Position numbers and translations under genes: made by a program. From Bacteroidota bacterium (GTDB taxonomy: Bacteria; Bacteroidota; Bacteroidia; Chitinophagales; Saprospiraceae), in NCBI GenBank assembly GCA_024642665.1, contig JAHEAR010000004.1, positions 6,457-70,456 on the forward strand: a stretch of DNA of 64,000 nt. The letters run 5' to 3'. Positions 36,015 to 45,039 of this stretch are shown here, in pieces (position 1 is the stretch's first letter; each line of letters begins with the position of its first letter). The notes below the pieces were generated by a model. The model ran no database searches. It was not told where the DNA came from and worked only from the letters and a program-made list of their open reading frames with translations.

Positions 36015-37625
36015 ATGAAAAAGTTAATTTTCGCCTTTGCATTCCTTTCCTGCGCTACCATCGTGCGGACGCAGGTTCCTTCCATGGAGGCAGGTATTAA
36101 GCAATTGGAAAATGAGAATTACAATGCTGCAATGAATACCTTCACGGCCATTGCTAAAAATGATCCAAAAAACAGCACGATCTATTACTATATCGGAGAG
36201 GTATATTATCGTGGAGAAGATTATAGTGCAGCAGAAAAGGCTTACAATAAAGGATTGGATATTAATTCCACTTGTGCAGAATGCAAGGTGGGGTTAGGCA
36301 AGTTATTGCTTGATCAGAAAAAGATTGAAGAATCTGAAGAATACTTTCTCTCAGCCTCACGACTGGGCAAAAAGGATGACAAAATAATTGCCTTGATTGG
36401 GGAAGGATATCTGCGAAGCAAAAATCCTAATGGGGATAAAGCTATTTATTTTCTATCTCAGGCAAGAGACATGAATCCAAAAGTGGCCAGATATTGGGCA
36501 CTCCTTGGAGAAGCTTATTTGTTGGTTGGGAATAATGGCGAAGCCATGACTGCTTTTGAAACTGCCGTTTCAAAAGATCCTACCACCACCTCCGCCTATA
36601 TCAGTATGGGAAGAATATGGTCTGCTGCTAAGCAGGATGATCTGGCTATTGACCAATTAGAAAAAGCAATAGAACTATCTCCCAATGATGCGCTTCCATA
36701 CAAGGATCTGATAGAAATCTACATCAGAGACAATCAATATGGAAAAGTTACTCCTCTGCTGGAGAAATATAGTTCATTGGCGGGGGATGATGTCGGGGCA
36801 AAAGTGCGACTGATCAAATTCCTGACTTTTCAGGCAAAGGACTATGATAGCGCCATTTCAAAGGGAGAGGCACTCATCCATTCCAATCCTGATCAGTACA
36901 CCGTCTATCGCTGGTTAGCCTGGTCCTATGCAGAAAAAGAAATGTGGCAACAGTCTTATGACAATAGTAAAAAACTCTTTGATGAAATCAGCAAGAAGAA
37001 AGACCGTACTACCTTTCCTTCTGATTATGACTATTGGGGAAAGGCGGCTTTCCATCTCAACAACCTGGATGAGGCATGGCATATCTACAAGAAGTATCTT
37101 GAATTAGTCCCTGAACGCGCACAGGAAATCATCGGCATGTTTGCCAAGACCTACTACGATCAAAAAGATTATGCAAAGAGTATTAAGTTCTATCATCTCA
37201 AAGGGGATGATAAACCACTTTCCATTACTGATAATTATTATCTGGGATTGGCATATTATTATGAGGATGAAGATGTGAAGGCAGATTCTGTGTTTATCAA
37301 AATCCTGGAAGCAAGTCCGGAATATGCACAAGGCTGGATGATGCGTGCAAAAATCGGGCTTCAATTAGATATTGCAGATTCAACTGAAGTAAAGCAGTAC
37401 CGCTCTATGATACCCTATGAAAAGTATATTGAGTTTTCAGCTGAAAATCCTGACAATGATCCCAGAATCACTAAAAACCTGATCGAAGCTTATGATTACC
37501 TGGGCGTGTATTGGGTCCAACATGAAGACAATAAGAAAGCGATTGAGTACTACCAAAAAATACTGGCGCTTGACCCTGAAAATGAAAGGGCAATGGAAGT
37601 GATAAAGCTTATCAAACAACAATAA
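36015..37625 (+). CDS. Tetratricopeptide repeat protein
   Basis: A 536-residue secreted or periplasmic protein with a signal peptide (ending IVRTQ) and at least ten TPR units over its whole length, for example ENYNAAMNTFTAIAKNDPKN near 34 and NKKAIEYYQKILALDPENE near 508. It probably acts as a scaffold at the inner face of the envelope. It is the last gene of the plus-strand TonB operon and is followed by a strong terminator. Confidence 0.85.
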   Translation: MKKLIFAFAFLSCATIVRTQVPSMEAGIKQLENENYNAAMNTFTAIAKNDPKNSTIYYYIGEVYYRGEDYSAAEKAYNKGLDINSTCAECKVGLGKLLLDQKKIEESEEYFLSASRLGKKDDKIIALIGEGYLRSKNPNGDKAIYFLSQARDMNPKVARYWALLGEAYLLVGNNGEAMTAFETAVSKDPTTTSAYISMGRIWSAAKQDDLAIDQLEKAIELSPNDALPYKDLIEIYIRDNQYGKVTPLLEKYSSLAGDDVGAKVRLIKFLTFQAKDYDSAISKGEALIHSNPDQYTVYRWLAWSYAEKEMWQQSYDNSKKLFDEISKKKDRTTFPSDYDYWGKAAFHLNNLDEAWHIYKKYLELVPERAQEIIGMFAKTYYDQKDYAKSIKFYHLKGDDKPLSITDNYYLGLAYYYEDEDVKADSVFIKILEASPEYAQGWMMRAKIGLQLDIADSTEVKQYRSMIPYEKYIEFSAENPDNDPRITKNLIEAYDYLGVYWVQHEDNKKAIEYYQKILALDPENERAMEVIKLIKQQ

Positions 37626-37626
37626 T

Positions 37627-37655
37627 AAAAAAGGGGCAGTTACTGCCCCTTTTTT
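37627..37655. terminator. Bidirectional Rho-independent terminator
   Basis: Seven GC-rich base pairs, GGGGCAG (37633-37639) with CTGCCCC (37643-37649), surround a TTA loop and are flanked by six A on the left and six T on the right. It terminates both the TPR gene (+) and the batA unit (-), whose stop codons are 1 and 12 bases away. Confidence 0.92.
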
Positions 37656-37666
37656 ATTTCTCACTA

Positions 37667-38674
37667 CTAATAAGGAAGTGCCCTTAGAAAAGTGGATCGC
37701 AAAAGAAAAATAAATAATAACAATGCGACTCCTGCCAGTAAGGGCCAATAATATAGCTCCACATAACGCTTATAGACGGTTATTTCAACTTCCGTTTTTT
37801 CTAACTGATCGATTTCATCGTACACTTGCTTCAATGCCTCTGCAGAAGCAGCGCGATAGTATTTTCCTCCTGTCTCTTTAGCGATGTCTTTCAGCAGATC
37901 TTCATCTATTTCTACATTTGTGACCCCAAACATATACTCCCCCGTCACTCGTCTGCGCACCGGTGATAACGCCTGCCCGTAACTTCCAACCCCTATTGTA
38001 TACACTTTGATTCCAAATTCTTTCGCAATACCGGCAGCGGTCGCCGGTCGGATATACCCTGCATTATTAACACCATCTGTTAGCAGGACCACTACCTTAC
38101 TTTTCGCTTCACTATCCTGAAGGCGATTGACAGCAGCAGCCAGACCCATGCCAATAGCTGTCCCATCTTCCACAGCACCACAGGCCAGTCCGTTAAGGTA
38201 TTCCTTCAATACCTCATGATCATTCGTTAATGGGCATTGGGTGTAGCTTTCTCCTGCAAACACGGCAAGACCGATTCGATCATACGTTCTATGGGAAACA
38301 AAATCAATGGCCACCTGCTTACTGACCGATAATCTGTCCGGCTCAAAGTCACGTGCCAGCATCGAGGAAGATAAGTCCATCACGAGAAAAATATCAATGC
38401 CCTCTCCTTTTACTGATTCTTCTGCATGCTCAGACTGTGGTCTGGCCATGGCAATGATTAATAAGGCAACAGCAAGCCAGAAAAGGGGTTCGAGCCAGGA
38501 GAAAACAACCGTTCTCCAGGTCGTTGGAATTGCTACCTGATCAAATGGCATATCAATCACCACCGAACCGGATTCCTGCCGTTTCCAGCGTCGCCAAAAT
38601 ATCGTCAGCGGAATCAATCCAAGGCATAGCAACCACCATGGCGCTTGCAGAATTATATTATTCCATAGCTGCAT
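37667..38674 (-). CDS. batA: BatA-like von Willebrand factor A membrane protein
   Basis: VWA protein of the aerotolerance system. Two N-terminal membrane segments (about 11-27 and 60-77) precede a VWA domain with intact MIDAS D100-x-S102-x-S104 (MDLSSSM), and a C-terminal helix (YYWPLLAGVALLLFIFLL) follows. The frame is open to 38767; the ATG at 38674 gives the standard N-terminus (MQLWNNIILQAPWW) and overlaps the upstream gene by 17 bases. Its normal partner batB is not next to it but at 31126. Confidence 0.93.
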   Translation of the reverse strand: MQLWNNIILQAPWWLLCLGLIPLTIFWRRWKRQESGSVVIDMPFDQVAIPTTWRTVVFSWLEPLFWLAVALLIIAMARPQSEHAEESVKGEGIDIFLVMDLSSSMLARDFEPDRLSVSKQVAIDFVSHRTYDRIGLAVFAGESYTQCPLTNDHEVLKEYLNGLACGAVEDGTAIGMGLAAAVNRLQDSEAKSKVVVLLTDGVNNAGYIRPATAAGIAKEFGIKVYTIGVGSYGQALSPVRRRVTGEYMFGVTNVEIDEDLLKDIAKETGGKYYRAASAEALKQVYDEIDQLEKTEVEITVYKRYVELYYWPLLAGVALLLFIFLLRSTFLRALPY

Positions 38675-39599
38675 TCGAAATGGCTTTACTGGTGTCTGTA
38701 TCGTCCAGTCGGAATATAGGAGTGGTCTCCTCGACAAAACTATGCACGCGCTTAATCGTATCGACATGAATATTCATACCGGGATCTGCTTTGGCAAACT
38801 TAATCAGATCGGCTACTGAAAGGAGTTGTTCAGTATCTGTCAACAAATCCTGACTGAGATTTCTCTTTTTAAGTTGACCAATAATTTCATCGGAAGTTTG
38901 TTCCAATGCATGAATACCATAACGTCTTTCCAGATACTCTCTGAGAATCCCTGTCAATTCTGTGTAATGTTCTTTTACTTCCCCACCCTGCCATAATTTT
39001 TTTTCTGCCAGCGCATTCAACGCAGCTAATGCCCATTCTTCGGGAAGTGGTGGCGGAGGTGATGGTGGCGCATCGACATGTTTTGATTTTCGCTGTCGCA
39101 ACCAGAAATACAATCCGGTCAGAAGCAGTAAAACGATAAGGACATGTGGAATATACTTTTTATAATACCCCGGATTAAATGGCTGCACATAAATTCCTTT
39201 TATTGCCTCAAGCCCCATCGAATCAGGTATGACGGGTAGCACCTTAATGGGCACATCATTGGTATAAAGAGAATCTAATTGTCCTTCTTTTTGAAACACT
39301 AAAAGCAGTCGAGGAATTCTGATCCAACCGGTATCAAAAAAAGCTACTTTCCACCTGGCAGTTGTTGCTGATGGGTTTGATTTTTCCCACTCAGGCCCTG
39401 ATACTAACTCTATGGCTTCAATGGAATCCGGCCATACTGTTTCAGTGTTGATCAGCTCCATATTATTTGATAGGTCCAGCATGATAGTAGCACTGATCTG
39501 ATCGCCAATCATAATCTCCGATCGATCGACGGAAAGTTTCGCTTGTCCAATACAAGCAAAGGGAAATAAACAAACAATTGTCAGCAGAAAACTTTTCAT
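38658..39599 (-). CDS. BatD-like N-terminal domain protein with membrane helix
   Basis: A 313-residue protein with a signal peptide (ending CIGQ). It has one beta-sandwich domain (about 20-145; KLSVDRSEIMIGDQISATI is similar to BatD openings), a membrane helix at about 172-190, a proline stretch (PPSPPPPLPEE) and a cytoplasmic helical domain. Such proteins commonly sit between the DUF58 and batA genes in Bacteroidota. The ATG overlaps the DUF58 stop by four bases (ATGA). Confidence 0.8.
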   Translation of the reverse strand: MKSFLLTIVCLFPFACIGQAKLSVDRSEIMIGDQISATIMLDLSNNMELINTETVWPDSIEAIELVSGPEWEKSNPSATTARWKVAFFDTGWIRIPRLLLVFQKEGQLDSLYTNDVPIKVLPVIPDSMGLEAIKGIYVQPFNPGYYKKYIPHVLIVLLLLTGLYFWLRQRKSKHVDAPPSPPPPLPEEWALAALNALAEKKLWQGGEVKEHYTELTGILREYLERRYGIHALEQTSDEIIGQLKKRNLSQDLLTDTEQLLSVADLIKFAKADPGMNIHVDTIKRVHSFVEETTPIFRLDDTDTSKAISNAAME

Positions 39600-40468
39600 G
39601 CAGAGGCTCTTCGTTTAAAAAACTTATGCAGCTCCTGAATATACGATTGCTCAATGGCCAACGACATGGTATCGCATTTGGCGCGTCGAAACATTTCTTT
39701 GAACGCACTTAATCTTTTTTCATAATTCTGTTGAAAGGCTTCGCGGACTGCAGATTCATTCGCGTCAATTAATTTAATGTGCCCCGTTTCCGGATCTCTT
39801 AAACGAATCAGTCCAACCGTTGGCAAAATTGACTCTGCCGGATCATATACATGCATCCCGATGATATCATGTCTTTTGGCAGCTAATTTTAAGGCAAGTT
39901 CATAAGATGGTGTGATAAAATCACTGAATACAAAAGCTATGCATTTCTTTTTAATGACATTCATCAGATATTCCAGCGGAACATTGATATCAGTTTTCGT
40001 GCCAGACGGTTTATAAAAAAGTAACTCCCGTATGATTCGAAGCAGATGCTGACGACCCTTTTTGGGTGGTATATACATCTCAATCTGATCAGTGAATAAG
40101 ATGAGCCCAACCTTGTCATTATTTTGCAGCGCTGAAAAACCAAGGACTGCTGAAATCTCCGCCATCCATTCGTCTTTCCACAAATCTTTTGTACCAAACC
40201 TAACAGATTTGCTGATGTCCACCAACAACATGATGGTGAGCTCGCGTTCCTCCTCAAAGACTTTAATGTGGGGCTCGCCGGTTCGTGCAGTGACATTCCA
40301 GTCAATATCCCGAACTTCATCACCGTATTGATACGATCGCACTTCACTAAATGACATACCTCTTCCTTTAAACGCAGAGTGATACTCCCCGGAAAAGATA
40401 TGACTGCTCAAGCTTCGGGTCTTGATTTCTACTTTTCTAACGCGCTTCAGTAAGGCTGTTGTATCCAC
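39596..40468 (-). CDS. DUF58 domain-containing protein
   Basis: A 290-residue cytoplasmic protein of the DUF58 family. It has the hallmark GMSFSEVRSYQYGDEVRDIDWNVTAR-type segment (residues 37-62), which is long in this family, followed by a VWA-like fold with D84-x-S86-x-S88 (VDISKS). DUF58 proteins are encoded next to MoxR ATPases and are thought to be their clients or partners. Coupled to the downstream gene by an ATGA overlap. Confidence 0.92.
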   Translation of the reverse strand: MDTTALLKRVRKVEIKTRSLSSHIFSGEYHSAFKGRGMSFSEVRSYQYGDEVRDIDWNVTARTGEPHIKVFEEERELTIMLLVDISKSVRFGTKDLWKDEWMAEISAVLGFSALQNNDKVGLILFTDQIEMYIPPKKGRQHLLRIIRELLFYKPSGTKTDINVPLEYLMNVIKKKCIAFVFSDFITPSYELALKLAAKRHDIIGMHVYDPAESILPTVGLIRLRDPETGHIKLIDANESAVREAFQQNYEKRLSAFKEMFRRAKCDTMSLAIEQSYIQELHKFFKRRASA

Positions 40469-40496
40469 GATTCAATTTTCAGTTTGTTCAATCAGA

Positions 40497-41744
40497 CTAC
40501 CATCCAAAATACTTCCAGTACTTTTTCCTAATCAGTGATTTGCTTTCCGACTTTGATAGCAATCGTAGTTCATCACCATAAATAGTATTGAACTCTGTGG
40601 CCATCACGAGACCTTTGCCGGTAGGGATCAATACGGAATAGCCTACATTTTCCAACCAGGCGTAAAATACTTTGTCATACGCCTGATCGGCTGAAGCCAG
40701 AGCCATCTCAGCCCCTTTGGAAAAATCTTCCGGAGCATTTAAAAGATCTTTCGGATTTATTATCTGACCTTCTTTTTTCAATAGCATGAAGGCTTCCCGA
40801 TGACTACCGGTAGGATTCAGAAAAGTCACCATGCCACTTACATAATCATCTGTCTCATCGACGAGCTCTACCCAACCGGAGGATCGATAGGCAAGTCTAG
40901 GTGCACCATCTAACATACCTGCTTCGGCCAATCTTCTGGTATCTGATATCCAGAAAGAATCAATCCAATTGTTATAGACACTACTTTCCAGTTTTGGATA
41001 AATCAAATCAATGAAACCGGCAGAATGATCTTTTAATCGTAGTTCCAGCGGGGAGGAGTAGGCTACATTGGCTGTATACGATTGATCTCCGAAGGTGGCT
41101 TTATACACCAGAGGTGATTTTTGTAGCATTTGCAAATTGACCTCTTTTCCACTAGCATCCCTACAGGAAGCTTTCCAAATGGAACATGATCCATCCATAC
41201 AAGCGCCTTCAAAGCGCATAAAACTCTGATCATTAATAACGAATCCGGCGACTCTTCCATTCCCTATCTTTTGAACAGAAATCGCCATCGAAGGAACTGA
41301 AGAAATCACAATCCACTCAGCCACCGGAGCTTGCTTATTGATCTTTACTAATTTTTCTGTCGTGGCATGTATTTCAAACAATCTGTCCTGATTTACAGAG
41401 ATCCATTTCAGATCGAGCTGATCATCTTTTATTTTTCCTGTTAAATAGCCGGTTAGCCGACCATGATCATCGCGTTCCTGTAGTTGAAATAATCTGTTGT
41501 CACTCCATTCGCCCAACAATCTATGTTTCTGTGGGTCACCTTTATGGATGAGATACCCTGCCATCTCTTTTTGATCAGAGGCGAGTATAATTGTTACAGG
41601 ATGATAATCGGCTAAAGCCCCTTCATAGGTTTTAAGCCAGGTGACTTCTCCTAATTGTTCAGTCATCCAATCATCGACACCTCCCTGGGCATGGATGGAT
41701 TGAAAGAAAAGACATAGGAACAAAAAAGAAATAAGTTTTATCAT
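40497..41744 (-). CDS. Secreted protein of unknown function inside the MoxR/bat cluster
   Basis: A 415-residue protein with a signal peptide (MIKLISFLFLCLFFQSIHAQ), not recognised as a named family. The N-terminal half has two beta-rich units of similar pattern: MAGYLIHKGDPQ..LLGEW then GRLTGYLTGK, and later GRVAGFVINDQS..FEGAC. Three cysteines are clustered at C182, C187 and C194. The C-terminus is basic and aromatic (RKKYWKYFGW). It lies 12 bases after moxR and 28 bases before the DUF58 gene, so it is part of the same transcript and probably a periplasmic component or client. Confidence 0.7.
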   Translation of the reverse strand: MIKLISFLFLCLFFQSIHAQGGVDDWMTEQLGEVTWLKTYEGALADYHPVTIILASDQKEMAGYLIHKGDPQKHRLLGEWSDNRLFQLQERDDHGRLTGYLTGKIKDDQLDLKWISVNQDRLFEIHATTEKLVKINKQAPVAEWIVISSVPSMAISVQKIGNGRVAGFVINDQSFMRFEGACMDGSCSIWKASCRDASGKEVNLQMLQKSPLVYKATFGDQSYTANVAYSSPLELRLKDHSAGFIDLIYPKLESSVYNNWIDSFWISDTRRLAEAGMLDGAPRLAYRSSGWVELVDETDDYVSGMVTFLNPTGSHREAFMLLKKEGQIINPKDLLNAPEDFSKGAEMALASADQAYDKVFYAWLENVGYSVLIPTGKGLVMATEFNTIYGDELRLLSKSESKSLIRKKYWKYFGW

Positions 41745-41756
41745 GAGTCGTTGGAT

Positions 41757-42755
41757 CTATGGTACCTCAATACTATTCAGGATGGAGGTAATGATATCTT
41801 CCTGACTGATATTTTCAGCTTCTGCTTCATAGCTTAATCCAATTCGATGTCTTAAAATATCAGGACATACTTGTCGGACATCTTCAGGAATGACATAAGC
41901 GCGCCTTTTCATAAAGGCCATTGCTTTTGAAGCGATTAATAAATTAATACTGGCTCTCGGAGAAGCTCCGTAAGAAATCAAAGGCTTCAATTCAGGAAGT
42001 GATGAATTTTCGGGTTCACGTGTTGCAAAAACTATATCGAGAATATAATTTTCAATTTTCTCATCAACATAAACCCGTCTGACGATATTTCTGGCTTTCA
42101 GGATATCATCCGTATGCACCACCGGTTTTAAATCTAATTTAGTTTCACCGGAAAGGCTGCGCTGCATGATCAGGCGTTCTTCCTGTTTATCCGGATAGCC
42201 AATTTTTACTTTAAACATAAATCGGTCTACCTGGGCTTCCGGAAGATTATAGGTGCCTTCCTGTTCGATCGGATTTTGCGTCGCCAGCACCAGAAATGGC
42301 TCTTTCAACTTATGTGTTTCTCCTCCAATCGTGACTTGTCTTTCCTGCATCGCTTCCAAAAGGGCACTTTGCACCTTGGCCGGCGCCCGGTTGATCTCAT
42401 CTGCCAGAATAAACTGAGCAAAAATGGGTCCTCGCTTAACAGAAAACTGACTACTGGCGGGGTTATAAATCATCGTCCCTATGATATCAGCCGGTAAGAG
42501 GTCCGGCGTAAACTGGATTCGGCTGAAACTGCCATCCACGCATGAGGACAAGGTCTTGATTGCGAGAGTTTTAGCCAATCCAGGCAAGCCTTCAAGCAGT
42601 ACATGCCCATCCGCTAAAAGACCCAGCAGCAGTCGGCTCACCATATACGATTGTCCAACAATCACGCGTCCGCTGGCCTCAATGATTTTGTCTACGAAAG
42701 CACTTTCATTGTATATCTCCTGACTTAGTGCTTCAATATCTACCCTTTCATGCAT
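41757..42755 (-). CDS. MoxR family AAA+ ATPase
   Basis: MoxR-type chaperone ATPase, 332 residues. Walker A is GLPGLAKT near residue 56. Walker B with the sensor region is FILADEINRAPAKVQSALLE near 113, and the arginine-finger region NLPEAQVDRFMFKV follows. Members act with VWA proteins in maturation or insertion of envelope complexes. It heads the minus-strand moxR-unknown-DUF58-BatD-like-batA unit. Confidence 0.95.
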   Translation of the reverse strand: MHERVDIEALSQEIYNESAFVDKIIEASGRVIVGQSYMVSRLLLGLLADGHVLLEGLPGLAKTLAIKTLSSCVDGSFSRIQFTPDLLPADIIGTMIYNPASSQFSVKRGPIFAQFILADEINRAPAKVQSALLEAMQERQVTIGGETHKLKEPFLVLATQNPIEQEGTYNLPEAQVDRFMFKVKIGYPDKQEERLIMQRSLSGETKLDLKPVVHTDDILKARNIVRRVYVDEKIENYILDIVFATREPENSSLPELKPLISYGASPRASINLLIASKAMAFMKRRAYVIPEDVRQVCPDILRHRIGLSYEAEAENISQEDIITSILNSIEVP

Positions 42756-42796
42756 AATGTCGTTGTATTTTTATCGCGTTGCGAAAATATAATTCT

Positions 42797-43489
42797 ATGA
42801 ACGATTTCAGGTATTGTAGTTCTTTTTTTAGATCAACTTCCTCCACTTTCAGGCTATTAGTTCAATTGGGGCTTTATAGCCTGTTTATTTTTTCTTCCAA
42901 TTCAATAGCTGCTCAGAGCATAGAACCGGAGACTTGTATCAAAGAACTCCGCAAAGGAACCCTTATTATTAGAATTCCCACGAACAAACCTAAAATTGAT
43001 ACCTTAACTGCCATGGTCAGCCGATCCACTGATCCTGCTAAAAAGGATCGTCTGGAAAAACAACTAAACGAGGCAATAGAAGAACGAGATTCTTTGTTTG
43101 CAGATTATATGTTTGCCTTCAAAAATAATTTTGATTTCTGCACGGTTGGCTATATGTATGATTATGATGCCAAAGATTTAAATACGGCCCACTATTACAA
43201 TCTGGAAGAACAAGAAATAGCGGTAGCGGATCTCAGCGAAAAACCACTTTTCTATCTATATTTTGAACGGACCACAGATAGCAAAATTGATGCATTGGTG
43301 GTTTACAATCGGAGCATTCGCCAAATACCCGGTCCTTTTCCAAATAATTTTTCAAGAGGCGGACTCAATATTATATTCCTGAAACTATCCGGTAAAAATT
43401 TCCCCTTCTGGCGTGTTGGAAAAATGAATGATCAATTTCATAAATACATTGACAAAGTGTTGCAGTATGAGAAATACACGGAGAAGTGA
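42797..43489 (+). CDS. Secreted protein of unknown function
   Basis: A 230-residue protein divergent from moxR by 41 bases. Hydrophobic residues around 22-38 followed by SIAAQ indicate a signal peptide. The mature part has the segment LIIRIPTNKPKIDTL, a charged coiled-coil-like stretch (KKDRLEKQLNEAIEERD) and an aromatic C-terminal domain ending FWRVGKMNDQFHKYIDKVL. It is not recognised as a family. The frame is open to a TTG at 42779, but the ATG at 42797 is preferred. GGTTTAA heptamer repeats begin about ten bases after its stop. Confidence 0.7.
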   Translation: MNDFRYCSSFFRSTSSTFRLLVQLGLYSLFIFSSNSIAAQSIEPETCIKELRKGTLIIRIPTNKPKIDTLTAMVSRSTDPAKKDRLEKQLNEAIEERDSLFADYMFAFKNNFDFCTVGYMYDYDAKDLNTAHYYNLEEQEIAVADLSEKPLFYLYFERTTDSKIDALVVYNRSIRQIPGPFPNNFSRGGLNIIFLKLSGKNFPFWRVGKMNDQFHKYIDKVLQYEKYTEK

Positions 43490-43647
43490 TGTGTGAAAGG
43501 TTTAAGGTTTAAGGTTTAAGGGAATTACGAATAGACTTTAGGTGGAAAGGCAGAAAGGCGGAAGGAAAATTAATAAATTGCGAATTACAATTAATCATTG
43601 GTCTTTCTGCTCTTCTGCCCATAAAATCCTATGAACGATTTGAATAA
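43490..43647. repeat. Convergent spacer with (GGTTTAA)3 and AATTACGAA words
   Basis: Three perfect tandem GGTTTAA heptamers occupy 43499-43519, followed by GGGAATTACGAA, GGCAGAAAGGCGGAAGG and GCGAATTAC words shared with other spacers. No terminator hairpin is obvious. Confidence 0.7.
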
Positions 43648-43974
43648 TTATTCCTCCTTTTTATAAATGCGGTCCACCTTAATGCTATCGGGTTTATTTT
43701 TAAACAAGGGTTTTGGTGGTCGGTCAGGTTTACTGGCTTTGGGAATGGTATCTAATTTTGTTTCGAGTGAAATCGCCACCAGCAAAGAATCGACATAATC
43801 TTCAGCGTTTCGATACGCATTTTCCTTGCATTCATTCAGCTGATTTGTTCGATACTGTCCTAATTTAATTTCAACGGCACTCTGTATCAGTTCTTCCTGA
43901 GCAACTTCTTTCCCACAGGATGATAAAGCAAGGCAGCCTGCAAGACAAATGATATGTATAATAAGTCTGATCAT
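43648..43974 (-). CDS. Small lipoprotein
   Basis: A 108-residue predicted lipoprotein with lipobox LSSC (C20) after a short hydrophobic signal. The mature part has a helical segment (QEELIQSAVEIKLGQYRTNQLNECKENAY, residues about 25-53) and a proline/lysine-rich tail. Not recognised as a family. The start overlaps the upstream lipoprotein gene stop by four bases, placing it third in an lptB operon. Confidence 0.75.
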   Translation of the reverse strand: MIRLIIHIICLAGCLALSSCGKEVAQEELIQSAVEIKLGQYRTNQLNECKENAYRNAEDYVDSLLVAISLETKLDTIPKASKPDRPPKPLFKNKPDSIKVDRIYKKEE

Positions 43975-44213
43975 TTGATGAGTGCGTTCATTTCTGCCTG
44001 TCGTTCATGTAAAATAGAATCTACCGCTACTGCGTAAATGGAATCATATACATGGGTGCACATAGAGTCAATCGCCGGCTGTACCAACATGACATTATTC
44101 TTATAAATGGTATCAATGGCCCGTCGGCTCTCCCTACTGGGCTGAACGCGCCTTGATGTACAGGACACCAGCAACAGGATCATAGAAATCAACAACCACC
44201 CACGCATCATCAA
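43971..44213 (-). CDS. Small lipoprotein overlapping lptB
   Basis: An 80-residue predicted lipoprotein: hydrophobic signal [18 protein letters not shown] with the lipid-acceptor C18, then a short charged helical region. Its ATG overlaps the lptB stop codon by four bases (ATGA) and its end overlaps the next lipoprotein gene by four bases, so all three are coupled. Not recognised as a family. Confidence 0.75.
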   Translation of the reverse strand: MMMRGWLLISMILLLVSCTSRRVQPSRESRRAIDTIYKNNVMLVQPAIDSMCTHVYDSIYAVAVDSILHERQAEMNALIK

Positions 44214-44944
44214 ATCAATTTCTTTTTCAATTCAAACTGCTGGCCGAGGTAAACTTTACGCACCATTTCATCTCCTGCCAATTCTTCAGCAGTGCCTGCT
44301 TTTAATATTTTACCTTCAAACATCAGGTAAGCTCTGTCTGTTATTGAAAGCGTCTCGCGCACATTATGATCGGTAATGAGAATGCCAATATTCCTGTTTT
44401 TTAATTCCGCGACAATCGACTGTATATCTTCCACAGCAATTGGATCGATTCCGGCAAAAGGCTCATCCAGAAGAATAAATTTTGGATCTGTGGCCAGCGC
44501 ACGGGCGATTTCTGTTCGCCGGCGTTCGCCCCCGGACAAACTGTCACCAATATTATTTCTGACTGTTTCGAGTCTGAATTCTGCAATTAGACTTTCCAGT
44601 TTTTCTCTCTGCTGGGCACGACTGAGCGCAGTAAGTTCAAGCACAGCCTTGATATTATTAGCTACAGTTAATTTGCGAAAGACTGATGGTTCCTGAGGAA
44701 GATACCCTACACCTAGTCGGGCTCTTCTATACATTGGCAATTGGGTAATCTCCCGATCATCTAAATATACATGCCCATCCGTAGGTTTAATAAAACCCAC
44801 CGTTATGTAAAAGGAGGTCGTCTTTCCGGCACCATTAGGGCCCAGCAATCCTACTATTTCACCTTGCGTAACCTCCAGTGAAACTTCATCAACCACTTTT
44901 CGTCGTCCATAATATTTGACCAAACTATCCGTCCACAATTTCAT
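44210..44944 (-). CDS. lptB: LPS export ABC transporter ATP-binding protein
   Basis: Cytoplasmic ATPase that powers LPS extraction from the inner membrane with LptFG. Walker A GPNGAGKT is at residues 35-42, the signature [15 protein letters not shown] at 136-150, Walker B FILLDEP at 156-162, and the switch H193. The [11 protein letters not shown] segment is characteristic of LptB. The 244-residue length is normal. Two lipoprotein genes are coupled downstream. Confidence 0.95.
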   Translation of the reverse strand: MKLWTDSLVKYYGRRKVVDEVSLEVTQGEIVGLLGPNGAGKTTSFYITVGFIKPTDGHVYLDDREITQLPMYRRARLGVGYLPQEPSVFRKLTVANNIKAVLELTALSRAQQREKLESLIAEFRLETVRNNIGDSLSGGERRRTEIARALATDPKFILLDEPFAGIDPIAVEDIQSIVAELKNRNIGILITDHNVRETLSITDRAYLMFEGKILKAGTAEELAGDEMVRKVYLGQQFELKKKLI

Positions 44945-45039
44945 AATGGTGTCATTTTTTACCTGCTGTCCACAAAATACACCTCTTATACTTTATCTCC
45001 ATCACTCGTTTGTCTGTTCACTAATTCTTAACCAAATTA

